DNA of 64,000 nt from Pseudolabrys sp035718275 (GTDB lineage: Bacteria > Pseudomonadota > Alphaproteobacteria > Rhizobiales > Xanthobacteraceae): the NCBI GenBank assembly GCA_035718275.1, contig DASTHI010000003.1, positions 80,957 through 144,956 on the forward strand. Reading direction: 5' to 3'. A program made the translations under genes and the position numbers. A model generated the notes under the pieces. The model saw nothing but the letters and a program-made list of their open reading frames with translations. It was not told where the DNA came from and did no database searches. Below are positions 52,901 to 60,959 of the stretch, piece after piece. Positions within the stretch are counted from its first letter, which is position 1. Each line of letters starts with the position of its first letter.

Positions 52901-54713
52901 AGACGCCAGCTCGCTCTCGCGGCTCGATGTGGTAGGTGCGTTCGTCCACCACTCGAAATCCCATGTTCTCGAGAACAGGAACGCGTTCGGACAGTGGCAG
53001 AGGACGTAAGGTCCACACCTTCAGACCAACCGTGCGCTGGTCTTGCTCCAGGCGGGGATGGAAATCGACCCCGAGCGGACGCTCCTGGGAGAGACTCTCG
53101 ATCACCCGCAAGTCAGCTGCAGCCGTCGTGGGCGCATACGCCTCGTGGAATCCTTCGGAAAAAGCATTCCGATAACGGTTGAACAGCTCGCGCGCACTAT
53201 CGGGTGGCTCGATTAAATGCAGCGCCTGATTGAAGCCGTCCGTCCACGTGCGAATGATGGACTGGATCTCATCTTCAAGCGTCGCGAGTTCCACTTGCGG
53301 GGCGGCACCACCCGAACGCCCGATGATGAAGTGCACACGCACCAGCGGGCCTTCGTCCGGGAAGTAGGGATAAAAAGCCGAAACGCGTCCGATGAATGTT
53401 CTCGCCAGGTAATCCCCGATTCTGATGCGGATTCGGCTGTCGTATCGCTCGCGCGGCACGAAGACGAGCACCGATACAAACCGATCGAATCGATCTCGCC
53501 GCGCCAGCACGCGAACGCGCGGTCGTTCCCCGAGTTGGAGGATGGCCAGAGCGAAACGATATAGCGTGTCTTCATCGATCTGGAACAGTTCGTCACGAGG
53601 ATAGTGTTCCAGCACATTGGCAAGCGCCTTGCCCGAATGGCTGCCCGGATCGAAGCCCGCCCGCGCCTCCACGGCGGCAATCTTGTGACGCAGATAGGGG
53701 ATGCCATGCGCATCGCGCGTGTAAGCGGTTGAAGTAAAGAGCCCGACGATTCGGTGCTCGCCAAGGAGCGCGCCTGAGGCATTGAATCGTTTTACGCCGA
53801 TATAGTCGAGATAGGCGCGCCTGTGCACACGCGAGTGGATGTTGGCCTTGGCAATGATCAGCGGCCTGGGTTCTTTGAGGAAGGCCATGATCTCGGGCGT
53901 GAGCTCAAGATGCTCGTCGCCGCGTTTGAGCACGCGCAGTTCGCGAGAACGCATGATCCCGAGCGCGCTGTCGAAATCCGGCTTCAGGCTTTGCCCGTCG
54001 ACGACGTAGTCGCGCACGCCAAGAAAAGTGAAATTGTCTGCCATGAGCCACTGCAGAAATTGGATGGCTTCGGCAATCTCCGCGACCGGCAGCGGCGGTG
54101 GGTTGCCCTTGAGTTCGCCAATAATCGAGGTGATGCGCCCGAGCATCGCGCGCCAGTCCTTGACCGCTATGCGCACTTCGCCAAGTACGGTCTCGAGTGC
54201 GCGTTCAAGTTCGCGCGCGGTTTGGTCGTCAATTGGGGCGAGATGAATTTGGATGAAGCTTTCGCGAGTGCCATCGCCGTCGGAGGCACCAACCCTCATC
54301 AGCCTGCTCCCGACACGGCGAACGCTGAACATCGGATGCGCAACGAGCCGGACATCGAACTTCTGATCTGTGATCTCTCCCATCACCGAGTCGACGAGGA
54401 AAGGCATGTCGTCGTTCACGATGTCGATGACGGAAACTGTTTCGCGCGCGCCGGCGCCGCTGAGCTCGATCTGTTCGCAACGAATCTTGAGATTTCCGGG
54501 CGCCCGATCGGCAATGAAGTCGTAAGAGCGTTCCGCGAGGCGGGCCAGATCGGCCGCGGCATAGCGCATGATGTCTTCTGGTACGGCCCGGCCGTAAAGC
54601 AAGACAGGAAAGCCTGCCGGTATGTCCGACCGGGCACGGTGCAGCATCGCGCTGGCTTCTTCGAGCAATGTGCGTGCGAGGCGTTCCTCCCCGTCGCGTC
54701 GGTCGATCGACAT
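49914..54713 (-). CDS. NAD-specific glutamate dehydrogenase, 180-kDa class
   Basis: The product of 1599 residues (1617 if the ATG at 54767 is used) is the giant NAD-dependent GDH class found in alpha- and gammaproteobacteria and Streptomyces. A long N-terminal region with ACT-like regulatory segments precedes the catalytic domain at about 700-1250. The catalytic part contains KVARGGIRWSDR, QQVKNAVIVPVGAKGGFVPK and GDMSGDVFGNGM. It deaminates glutamate to 2-oxoglutarate, so it serves catabolism. The ATG at 54713 follows GAAGG; the longer start is possible. A long plus-strand open frame at 53823-54938 is a shadow. Confidence 0.96.
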   Translation of the reverse strand: MSIDRRDGEERLARTLLEEASAMLHRARSDIPAGFPVLLYGRAVPEDIMRYAAADLARLAERSYDFIADRAPGNLKIRCEQIELSGAGARETVSVIDIVNDDMPFLVDSVMGEITDQKFDVRLVAHPMFSVRRVGSRLMRVGASDGDGTRESFIQIHLAPIDDQTARELERALETVLGEVRIAVKDWRAMLGRITSIIGELKGNPPPLPVAEIAEAIQFLQWLMADNFTFLGVRDYVVDGQSLKPDFDSALGIMRSRELRVLKRGDEHLELTPEIMAFLKEPRPLIIAKANIHSRVHRRAYLDYIGVKRFNASGALLGEHRIVGLFTSTAYTRDAHGIPYLRHKIAAVEARAGFDPGSHSGKALANVLEHYPRDELFQIDEDTLYRFALAILQLGERPRVRVLARRDRFDRFVSVLVFVPRERYDSRIRIRIGDYLARTFIGRVSAFYPYFPDEGPLVRVHFIIGRSGGAAPQVELATLEDEIQSIIRTWTDGFNQALHLIEPPDSARELFNRYRNAFSEGFHEAYAPTTAAADLRVIESLSQERPLGVDFHPRLEQDQRTVGLKVWTLRPLPLSERVPVLENMGFRVVDERTYHIEPRERAGVWFHDMLLERTDGGMIELDTKNERLEATFLAVMGGAAENDGYNALSLHAGLGWRDVALIRTMSRFLWQIRVPYSQDYMWSTLLKHSAVAARIVELFHARFDPRADAGRNARQSRIAEQIELDLQSVESLDEDRILRRFLNAVQSAIRTNFFQADKDGRSKPVISVKFESRKLTDLPRPSPLYEIFVYSTRVEGVHMRFGKVARGGIRWSDRPQDFRTEILGLVKAQQVKNAVIVPVGAKGGFVPKQMPKGAAREVVQAEGVATYKLFISALLEITDNIGADGLIIPPADVVRHDGDDPYLVVAADKGTATFSDIANAISIDHDYWLGDAFASGGSAGYDHKAMGITARGAWEAVKRHFREMDVDIGKTPFTVVGVGDMSGDVFGNGMLREDTIRLLAAFDHRDIFIDPDPDPKASFAERKRLFALPRSSWQDYDKTLISKGGGVFPRSAKEIRLSAEAREILGVGESVTPQELMRAILKAKADLLFFGGIGTYIRASAESDEAVGDRANDAIRITGADLNCRVIGEGANLGMSQRGRIEAALRGIRLNTDAIDNSAGVNTSDIEVNIKIALSRPLRSGELTIDKRNALLAEMTDEVAALVLRNNYQQTLALSLAQRRSLEDMGFQQRLMQMLEMRGELDRGLEFLPDEMAIAERRKENIGLTRPELAVLLAYAKLSLYGDLLDSAVPDDPYLARELGRYFPRQICERYADVLRNHPLRREIIATQLTNSMINRGGATLIVRIADQTGAPPASIAAAFAATRNSFDLIGLNGEIDTLDNAISGKIQLDLYAAVQNLLLDRLVWFLRNVDFTPGLETIIGHYREGISQVDATLDRALPSPARAARDAREKALTADGVPEAIAQRVAGLPVLKAAPDIVLIADRTKKPIAEVTETYFATEAFFQLDSVTSAAPNIVVSDYFDRLALDRALDSIGDAERRLTAAMVANGRAGREAVEEWVRPRQAEVERIRSAIHQIAGSGLTLSKLSVAASLLGDLARR

Positions 54714-54942
54714 AGAACCTTCGTCCTCACAAAGAAGAATCAGTCGAGGAAGATCGCGAGTTTTCACCTTCCGCGCAGGGGCGTCGAGACCAACACACTG
54801 TCCCTGACACGTGCAACGCTGGAGGACGTTTCGGGCTCATTTAAGATCATGAAACGAAACGCAAAAGCGGCCAGAGCGTATCGCGTGCTGGAAGAACAAT
54901 GTAGGCTGGGCGCAGCTGCTATCGGCGCGAGGGACTGAAAAA

Positions 54943-55689
54943 ATGCGCAATTCGAATAAGGCCATACGAACCGCAAGCCGTACGGGCTCGCTGAAAGCGA
55001 ACACCGAAAGGCTCCTCCTGCCCGGGGAAAAAAATGGCAAGCCGGCGGCGTCTGGCAAGAATGGCGGAGCAAAGACTGTCCCGGGCAAGACAGCCACGCG
55101 TAAGCCGACCTCCGCGGCAGCCGCGGATGATCGACCGGTGATCGCACTTAACCTGCCCCCGGCGAAACTGTCTCCCGCAATGGAGGCCTATTTCAGGAAA
55201 TGCCAGGAAAAGCTCGGCTTTGTTCCCAACGTGCTGGTGGCCTATTCGTTCGACATGGCCAAGCTTGAGACCTTCGTCGCCATGTACAACGACCTGATGC
55301 TCGGGGACTCCGGCCTCTCCAAACTGGAACGGGAAATGATCGCAGTCGCGGTATCCTCGCAAAACCGGTGCTATTATTGCCTGACCGCGCATGGCGCCGC
55401 GGTGCGGCGGTATTCGGGAAATCCGCTGCTCGGCGAGCACCTGGTCATGAACTATCGCGTCGCACGCCTGAATAAAAGGCAGCGCGCGATGATCGATTTT
55501 GCCGTCAAACTCACAGCATCTCCGTGGAGCGTGGAGGAGGCCGATCGCGAGCGCTTGCGCCGCACCGGCTTCAGCGATCGCGAAATCTGGGATATTTCGG
55601 CGGTAGCGAGCTTTTTCAACATGTCCAATCGCGTTGCTTCGGCTACGGATATGCGGCCGAACATGACCTATCACGCGCAAGCGCGATGA
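54943..55689 (+). CDS. Peroxidase-related (AhpD/CMD-fold) protein with basic N-terminal extension
   Basis: The 248-residue protein has the peroxidase-related CMD fold at about residues 68-240. The redox motif is Cys143-Y-Y-Cys146 with His150 in NRCYYCLTAHG and Glu131 in LEREMIAVA. An extension of about 65 residues rich in Lys, Gly, Ala and Ser (KNGKPAASGKNGGAKTV) precedes it and should be disordered. The ATG at 54943 has GAGGGA upstream and the next ATG is at residue 80, so the extension appears genuine. It is divergent from the glutamate dehydrogenase gene, and ggt follows. A second CMD-family gene lies at 20544. Confidence 0.88.
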   Translation: MRNSNKAIRTASRTGSLKANTERLLLPGEKNGKPAASGKNGGAKTVPGKTATRKPTSAAAADDRPVIALNLPPAKLSPAMEAYFRKCQEKLGFVPNVLVAYSFDMAKLETFVAMYNDLMLGDSGLSKLEREMIAVAVSSQNRCYYCLTAHGAAVRRYSGNPLLGEHLVMNYRVARLNKRQRAMIDFAVKLTASPWSVEEADRERLRRTGFSDREIWDISAVASFFNMSNRVASATDMRPNMTYHAQAR

Positions 55690-55806
55690 CGGATTTCTCC
55701 TGGTCTCGCTGGATTCGTGCGATCCGCATCGGACCAAGTGGGTCGCTGCTTAAGCCTGCCGCAGATAAATAGGCCGCACACTCGGTTTCCGCAAAAAAAC
55801 TCGAAT

Positions 55807-57519
55807 ATGATTCGATTTGCTTCTGTCTTCGTAGCCTTCTTCTTTGCCGCCGCCTCGTTGGCGCAGGTCGCGCCGATTGCGCTGGCGCCCGAGATTGCAC
55901 CGGCGCAGTCCGTCCGCGCGCGCAACGGAATGGTCGTCGCACAGGAACAGCGCGCCGCCCGCATCGGTGTCGAGATTCTGGATCGCGGCGGCAACGCGGT
56001 CGACGCGGCGGTAGCGGTCGGCTTTGCGCTCGCGGTCACATATCCCCGAGCGGGCAATATCGGCGGCGGCGGTTTCATGATCATTCATCTCGCCGACGGC
56101 GGCCGCGACATCGCCATCGACTATCGCGAGAAAGCGCCTGCTGCCGCGAGCGCGACCATGTTTCTCGACGCGCAGGGAAACCCTGACCCCGACAAGTCTC
56201 GCGACAGCGCGCTCGCAGTCGGCGTGCCTGGAACGGTTGCCGGGCTCGCGCTCGCCCATCAAAAATATGGATCGGGCAAGTTCAGTCTCGCGGATCTGAT
56301 CGCGCCGGCGATGGGCCTCGCCGAGAATGGCTTTCGGGTCCAAGACGATCTCGCTGATTCTCTGCCGCTTGCACAGGAGCGGCTGAAGCGCTGGCCGTCG
56401 ACGACGGCGATCTTCTTCAACGGGGACAGGCCGATGCAGGAAGGCGACCGCCTGATCCAGCTCGATCTCGCCGACACGCTGCAGGCCATTGCCAGGGATG
56501 GTCCGAGCGCTTTCTATCACGGACGAATCGCCGAGCGGATCGCTGGCGCCGTCATGAAAGCGGGCGGCATCATGACCAAGGACGATCTCGCCGGATATAG
56601 CGCGGTCGAACGTCCTGTCGTGCGCGGCACGTATCGCGGCTACGAAATCGTGACAGCTCCTCCGCCATCATCCGGCGGCGTGCATCTCGTCGAAATGCTC
56701 AACATTCTGGAGGGCTATGATCTCGCGGGCATGAGCCGCGAGCAGGCACTGCATGACATGATTGAAGCGATGAAGCGCGCCTATGCCGATCGTGCCACTT
56801 TTATGGGCGATCCGGATGCCGTCAAGATACCGCTCAAGGGCTTGCTCTCGAAGCAATATGCCGCCTCCTTGCGTTCCGGCATTGGCGAAAGCGCGACGCC
56901 TTCGGCCACCATTCGGGCAGGTAATCCCGCCGATTTTGAAGGACGCAACACTACGCATTTCTCGATCGTCGACCGTGACGGAAACGCTGTGTCGAACACC
57001 TACACGTTGAATTTTTCGTATGGCCTTGGGCTCGTTGCCGAAGGCACCGGCGTGCTCCTCAACAACGAGCTTGATGATTTCACTTCCAAGCCAGGTTCGG
57101 CAAACGCTTATGGGCTCGTCGGCTACAATGCCAATCTTCCCGCGCCGGGGAAGCGGCCGCTGTCCTCCATGACCCCGACCATCGTGCTCAAGGACGGAAA
57201 GCCGTTCCTCATCACAGGATCGCCAGGCGGCAGCCGCATCATCACGGCGGTGCTGCAGGTGATCGTCGACGTCATCGATTTCGGCATGCCGATCAACGAC
57301 GCGGTAAGCACGCCGCGTCTGCATCATCAGTGGCAGCCCGATGAAGTCTATGTCGAGCCAGGATTCGCGCCCGATCTGCTCGACGCATTGCGCCGGCGCG
57401 GTCACAACATCGTGCCGGTGCGACCATTCACGTCGGTGAATTCGATCGAAGTCGGCGGCGAGGGCTATGTCGGCGCGGCGGATCGGCGCACGCGCGGATC
57501 GCTTGCGGCCGGATACTGA
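55807..57519 (+). CDS. ggt: Gamma-glutamyltransferase
   Basis: The 570-residue proenzyme has a Sec signal at about 1-20 (MIRFASVFVAFFFAAASLAQ). Autoprocessing happens before the catalytic Thr382 of NTTHFS, which splits it into large and small subunits in the periplasm. GNAVDAAVAVGFALAVTYPRAGNIGGGG and the C-terminal GSPGGSRIITAVLQ are diagnostic. It cleaves glutathione and other gamma-glutamyl compounds. The ATG at 55807 is chosen because it begins the signal peptide; the frame is open 30 codons further. Confidence 0.96.
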   Translation: MIRFASVFVAFFFAAASLAQVAPIALAPEIAPAQSVRARNGMVVAQEQRAARIGVEILDRGGNAVDAAVAVGFALAVTYPRAGNIGGGGFMIIHLADGGRDIAIDYREKAPAAASATMFLDAQGNPDPDKSRDSALAVGVPGTVAGLALAHQKYGSGKFSLADLIAPAMGLAENGFRVQDDLADSLPLAQERLKRWPSTTAIFFNGDRPMQEGDRLIQLDLADTLQAIARDGPSAFYHGRIAERIAGAVMKAGGIMTKDDLAGYSAVERPVVRGTYRGYEIVTAPPPSSGGVHLVEMLNILEGYDLAGMSREQALHDMIEAMKRAYADRATFMGDPDAVKIPLKGLLSKQYAASLRSGIGESATPSATIRAGNPADFEGRNTTHFSIVDRDGNAVSNTYTLNFSYGLGLVAEGTGVLLNNELDDFTSKPGSANAYGLVGYNANLPAPGKRPLSSMTPTIVLKDGKPFLITGSPGGSRIITAVLQVIVDVIDFGMPINDAVSTPRLHHQWQPDEVYVEPGFAPDLLDALRRRGHNIVPVRPFTSVNSIEVGGEGYVGAADRRTRGSLAAGY

Positions 57520-57575
57520 TAATGATGCGACAGCCCGCTATCGCCAGGGCGTTCGCTCAAATGCGACGGTCCGGT

Positions 57576-59072
57576 TTACTCCTCGGGCGCGCCTACGACG
57601 TCGAAGACAAGCTTCTGGTCGGTCTTGCCGATCTCTCGACAGGCCTCATCGAACTGCGGACCCTTTCCCGAAAGGATCACGCGACCTCCGTCGTTTTCGA
57701 TCTGCCCGACGACACGGAATGCGGCGCGTCCGCACTTATCCGAATAGACGTAGGCCGTACCGACATAGGTCTTTCCTGAGATCTGTCCGGTAAAGCGTGG
57801 CGATCCCGTCTTCGCGCCGGTCTGGCTTTCGTCGTCCGACGGCTTGAAATAAAAGAATTTTCGACTGACCCCCGCCGCCTCCAGCCGCATAATCGAATCG
57901 CCGCTGCGCCAATAGCTTCCAACGACGCCTGAGGGATCGCTGGCGGCCGCACTCACCACATTCGTGCTTGCCGGGCCAGCCGCAGCGACGCGGTGCTGGG
58001 GAGGTGTCGCAGCGTCCTGACTTGCGAAGGCGGATGTGCCTTTGCCAAGCGCCTGCAGCCGTGCGGCGGCTTCACGTGAGCCGAGCTCGCCGGCTTTGGC
58101 GTACCATTCGCGCGCCTTCGTCACGTCCGGCGTCACTCCCTTGGCCCCGATTTTGGCAAGATCCACCGGATCATAGGTTTTTGCCAGGGCAAGCGCACCG
58201 CGAGCCTCGTTTGCTTCCCATACCCTGCCAAACACGGTACGGGCGCTCGCGAAATCACCAACGGATACGAACTCTTCTCCCTGCTCAAGCAGCGTCTTGA
58301 TTTCGTCCGCTCCCAGCGAGCGAACTGGCTTAGCAGGCTGAGCCGGGGCAGCCTGCACGGCAGGCGAAGAGCCGGCGTCGCCGCTTGCCGGTTTGTCTGT
58401 CAATGGCGCGGTCATGGGCGCAACAGGCGCAGGCGCGGGCTTGACGGCCGGTGCAACAGGAGCGGGTGCCATCTCTTGCGTCGGCGGCGGGACGGCTGCG
58501 ATCTTGACCGGAGCAGAAGCCGGCGGGCGCTCGGCCTCCGGGCCAGGCGCAGGAGGCGTTGCCGCCTTGTGCCGCGTCTTGATCGGCTCGCGATCAGATC
58601 GACTTGCGACAGCCTGCGCACTCTCCTTAGCGAAACTGCCCGAGCCAACGGTTGAGGGAGCGCGGTCCGGAGCGGCCGGCGAGGTGGCAACGGGATATTG
58701 CGCTGTCAGCAGGCCGCGGCCCGGCAGCAGGACGACAACCATGATGGCAACCAGCGCGGCGACGAAAATGATCAGAAAGACGCGCGCCAGCGTACCGGCC
58801 CCGCTGTTGTCGCCAAGCAAATACCGCAGTGGACCGCGCCGCTCCGACTCCCACAGCGGAGGCTCGGGCACCAGCGTCGGACCGGCAGCTCGCGCGCGTT
58901 CGGGCTGAACGTCCGTGTTGAGCGCGTTGGCAAGCTCATTCGGATCTATCCTTGGGAGTCGTGGACCCGTGTCGTCTTTTTCTTTGGAGACGTCGTCAGC
59001 TTCGCGCGCCCATTTCGGCGCATAGGGTGACACTCCGTCGTGAGGATGTGACGGATCAATGGGACTACTCAT
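57576..59072 (-). CDS. SEL1/TPR-repeat protein with one membrane helix
   Basis: The 498-residue protein has a charged, Pro-rich cytosolic N-terminus (about 1-95), one membrane helix at about 97-117 (VFLIIFVAALVAIMVVVLLPG), a long Pro/Ala-rich linker (about 125-245) and a SEL1-like repeat region at about 250-345, with AKEWYAKAGELGSREAAARL-type repeats in altered form. The C-terminal 130 residues, with a Cys pair (CGRAAF, CREIG), have no recognised family. It may be a periplasmic scaffold. It is convergent with ggt and downstream of the TAXI gene. Confidence 0.8.
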   Translation of the reverse strand: MSSPIDPSHPHDGVSPYAPKWAREADDVSKEKDDTGPRLPRIDPNELANALNTDVQPERARAAGPTLVPEPPLWESERRGPLRYLLGDNSGAGTLARVFLIIFVAALVAIMVVVLLPGRGLLTAQYPVATSPAAPDRAPSTVGSGSFAKESAQAVASRSDREPIKTRHKAATPPAPGPEAERPPASAPVKIAAVPPPTQEMAPAPVAPAVKPAPAPVAPMTAPLTDKPASGDAGSSPAVQAAPAQPAKPVRSLGADEIKTLLEQGEEFVSVGDFASARTVFGRVWEANEARGALALAKTYDPVDLAKIGAKGVTPDVTKAREWYAKAGELGSREAAARLQALGKGTSAFASQDAATPPQHRVAAAGPASTNVVSAAASDPSGVVGSYWRSGDSIMRLEAAGVSRKFFYFKPSDDESQTGAKTGSPRFTGQISGKTYVGTAYVYSDKCGRAAFRVVGQIENDGGRVILSGKGPQFDEACREIGKTDQKLVFDVVGAPEE

Positions 59073-59130
59073 TACAACGCCCTCCCACGCCGGCGACGAA
59101 CGCCTGCGCTCTTACGTCCTCCAATCAGAA

Positions 59131-59156
59131 CATTCCCCGCTTTCAGGCGGGGAATG
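59131..59156 (-). terminator. Stem-loop after the TAXI gene
   Basis: CATTCCCCGC at 59131-59140 and GCGGGGAATG at 59147-59156 form a perfect 10-bp stem with a 6-nt loop, 4 bp beyond the stop of the TAXI gene on the minus strand. Only a few T residues follow, so it may be a weak terminator or a stabilising 3' structure between this gene and the downstream SEL1/TPR gene. Confidence 0.6.
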
Positions 59157-59160
59157 CAGT

Positions 59161-60399
59161 TCAGTTGCGTGCGTCGCCCTGTTTCTGACGCCACGCCATG
59201 AATTCGCGGAAAAGAGCCTCACGTTCGGCGTCGTTCTGCGGATGTGCAACGCCCCCCGCCTGGCTGAGGAAGGAATTGAAGTCGCGCTTGAGGCCCTGCT
59301 GCGACCTGTCCTCGGCTCTCACGAGGCGCTGGAGCATGCCCTCGGCGACGCTGAACCGTGTCCAGCCCGGCACGGTCGCCGCAAGATTGACGTCGCGCCA
59401 TTTCGGATGGAACGGCGGATGCTGGAATTTGTCCCAGTTGTCGAAGAGCCGCTGGATGAAACGCTGAACCCGATTGTAACGATCGGTGCCGCGCGGCCAG
59501 TTGTAGACGGCAAGCACAGCCGGGACGGCAACCGTATCGATCTTTTGTCCTTGCGGAAGCAGCGTCGGATATTCCTGACTCGAAAGTTCACCCAGCGTGT
59601 AGTAGTCCGCGAACTTCTTCGAGAACGGGATCGAAATGAGATGCAAGCCCGAATTCGCCGGGATGCGGACGAGTCCGTCGACCGGTTTGCTGACCACGCG
59701 GATGAGCGCGGAAAGCTCGCCGGACTTGAGCTTCTCCATCGCGATCGGATTGTTGAAATTGCTTTGCTCGATTTCGATGCCGAGACGCTGAAACACAATG
59801 GCGCCGGTCAGGCTCGACGCACTGCCGGTCGGCCCCAGATTGACCTTCTTGCCGCGCAGGTCCTCGATCGTCTTGATCTCGTCCCGCGCCAAGATGTGCA
59901 CCTCCGACACGGGAAGGCGGATGATGTAGTTTATGCGCTGGTTCAGATTGGAAATCTTGCGGACAGTGCGGAAATATTCGAACACATCGGACTGGGTGAC
60001 CGCGACATCAACGCCGCGCAGATAAAGCAGGTCTTCCAGGTTTGATGCCGCGCCGAATGACACGATTGGCAGAATGCGTAAGTTATCGCCGTCGTCGAGC
60101 GCCTGAGCGAGCTCAACCGCGAACCGCATATACGTTCCGGAGACAAGGCCGCCGACGATTCCCACCGTCCAGGCGTTCTTGGCTTCCTTGGTTTCTCTTT
60201 CGGTGCCCGCCTGCTGCAGCGATTTGGGCACGACCTGCGCCATCGCAGGACGGATCGCAGCCGCCGCGGTGCAAACCATCAGCGCGGCAATTGCAACGGT
60301 CCACCCCCGCCGCAACGAACGGCCGCTGCCGGGATGCCTCTTGTTGTTGGAATGGACTGCAAGATTGCGGACCCGCGCCGCGACCCACGCAAATGACAT
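59161..60399 (-). CDS. TAXI-family TRAP transporter solute-binding protein
   Basis: The 412-residue protein has a signal anchor at about 31-53 (WTVAIAALMVCTAAAAIRPAMAQ) and the TAXI fold: WTVGIVGGLVSGTYMRFAVELAQAL, GVDVAVTQSDVFEYF and LRGKKVNLGPTGSASSLTGAIVFQRLG. TAXI proteins feed TRAP transporters, but no TRAP membrane subunit is in the window, so it is an orphan receptor here. The ATG at 60399 has GGGGGA about 5 bp upstream. Confidence 0.88.
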   Translation of the reverse strand: MSFAWVAARVRNLAVHSNNKRHPGSGRSLRRGWTVAIAALMVCTAAAAIRPAMAQVVPKSLQQAGTERETKEAKNAWTVGIVGGLVSGTYMRFAVELAQALDDGDNLRILPIVSFGAASNLEDLLYLRGVDVAVTQSDVFEYFRTVRKISNLNQRINYIIRLPVSEVHILARDEIKTIEDLRGKKVNLGPTGSASSLTGAIVFQRLGIEIEQSNFNNPIAMEKLKSGELSALIRVVSKPVDGLVRIPANSGLHLISIPFSKKFADYYTLGELSSQEYPTLLPQGQKIDTVAVPAVLAVYNWPRGTDRYNRVQRFIQRLFDNWDKFQHPPFHPKWRDVNLAATVPGWTRFSVAEGMLQRLVRAEDRSQQGLKRDFNSFLSQAGGVAHPQNDAEREALFREFMAWRQKQGDARN

Positions 60400-60959
60400 C
60401 GTACTCCCCCTACTGCTGCGTCCCGAACCGCTGTCCCGGCAAGCCCGCGAAGAGAACCGGCGAGTCGTGTTGCGGCGTCGCCGCAGCTATGGAATTTGCT
60501 CCCAGCTGTTGATTTATTTTTCTCTTATGAGACTTTTTCGTGGTGCCGGGCACAAAATTTTCATCAGTAAGAATCTCTTGTCCTGCATAGAGTTGCGCTG
60601 CAGTCCGCCGCAACACCGAGCTCTCGACGGTAGAGTGGTACGGAATCTGCGTTCTGCTGCAAGCATCGATGAAGCTGACGCGTCTCTAAATGGGACAGGA
60701 CATCGGCGCAGATCGCCTCGGCTAGCGACAATTGAGCGCGGCAGTGCGGATATCAGGTGCCTCGGCGCCGCCGCTTGCAACAGCGGCGGCAAGAATGGAA
60801 GCGCCGCGGTGTCCGGGGTGCATTTCAATCAAATCCGTCTCGATTTACGTCGGATTTGCTTTGCGTTCGGTCACATTTACAGCGCAATATTTCTCTTTAT
60901 GCGACCCTGATTTCCCAGCCCGGAACACACCCGAGAGAACGCAACAGAGAGTCTGTCTT
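60400..60959. other. Divergent intergenic region between two orphan binding proteins
   Basis: This 560-bp gap separates the TAXI gene (minus) and the Bug gene (plus). Locally AT-rich stretches occur near 60510-60570 and 60835-60900. A 68-codon minus-strand frame at 60410-60616 (GTG start) has a lysine-rich middle but no Shine-Dalgarno or family; it is not called. The region is long for two promoters and could carry a regulatory leader, but no known RNA motif was recognised. Confidence 0.4.

Noticed and set aside
53823..54938. Plus-strand frame of 371 codons
   Set aside because: It is antisense to the N-terminal part of the giant glutamate dehydrogenase and has shadow composition.
59059..60045. 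Plus-strand frame of 328 codons
   Set aside because: It lies over the TAXI-family gene on the other strand and shows no domain.
60410..60616. Minus-strand 68-codon frame just upstream of the TAXI gene
   Set aside because: GTG start, no ribosome-binding site and no family; the Lys-rich middle reflects the local AT-rich DNA. Comparative data could revive it.
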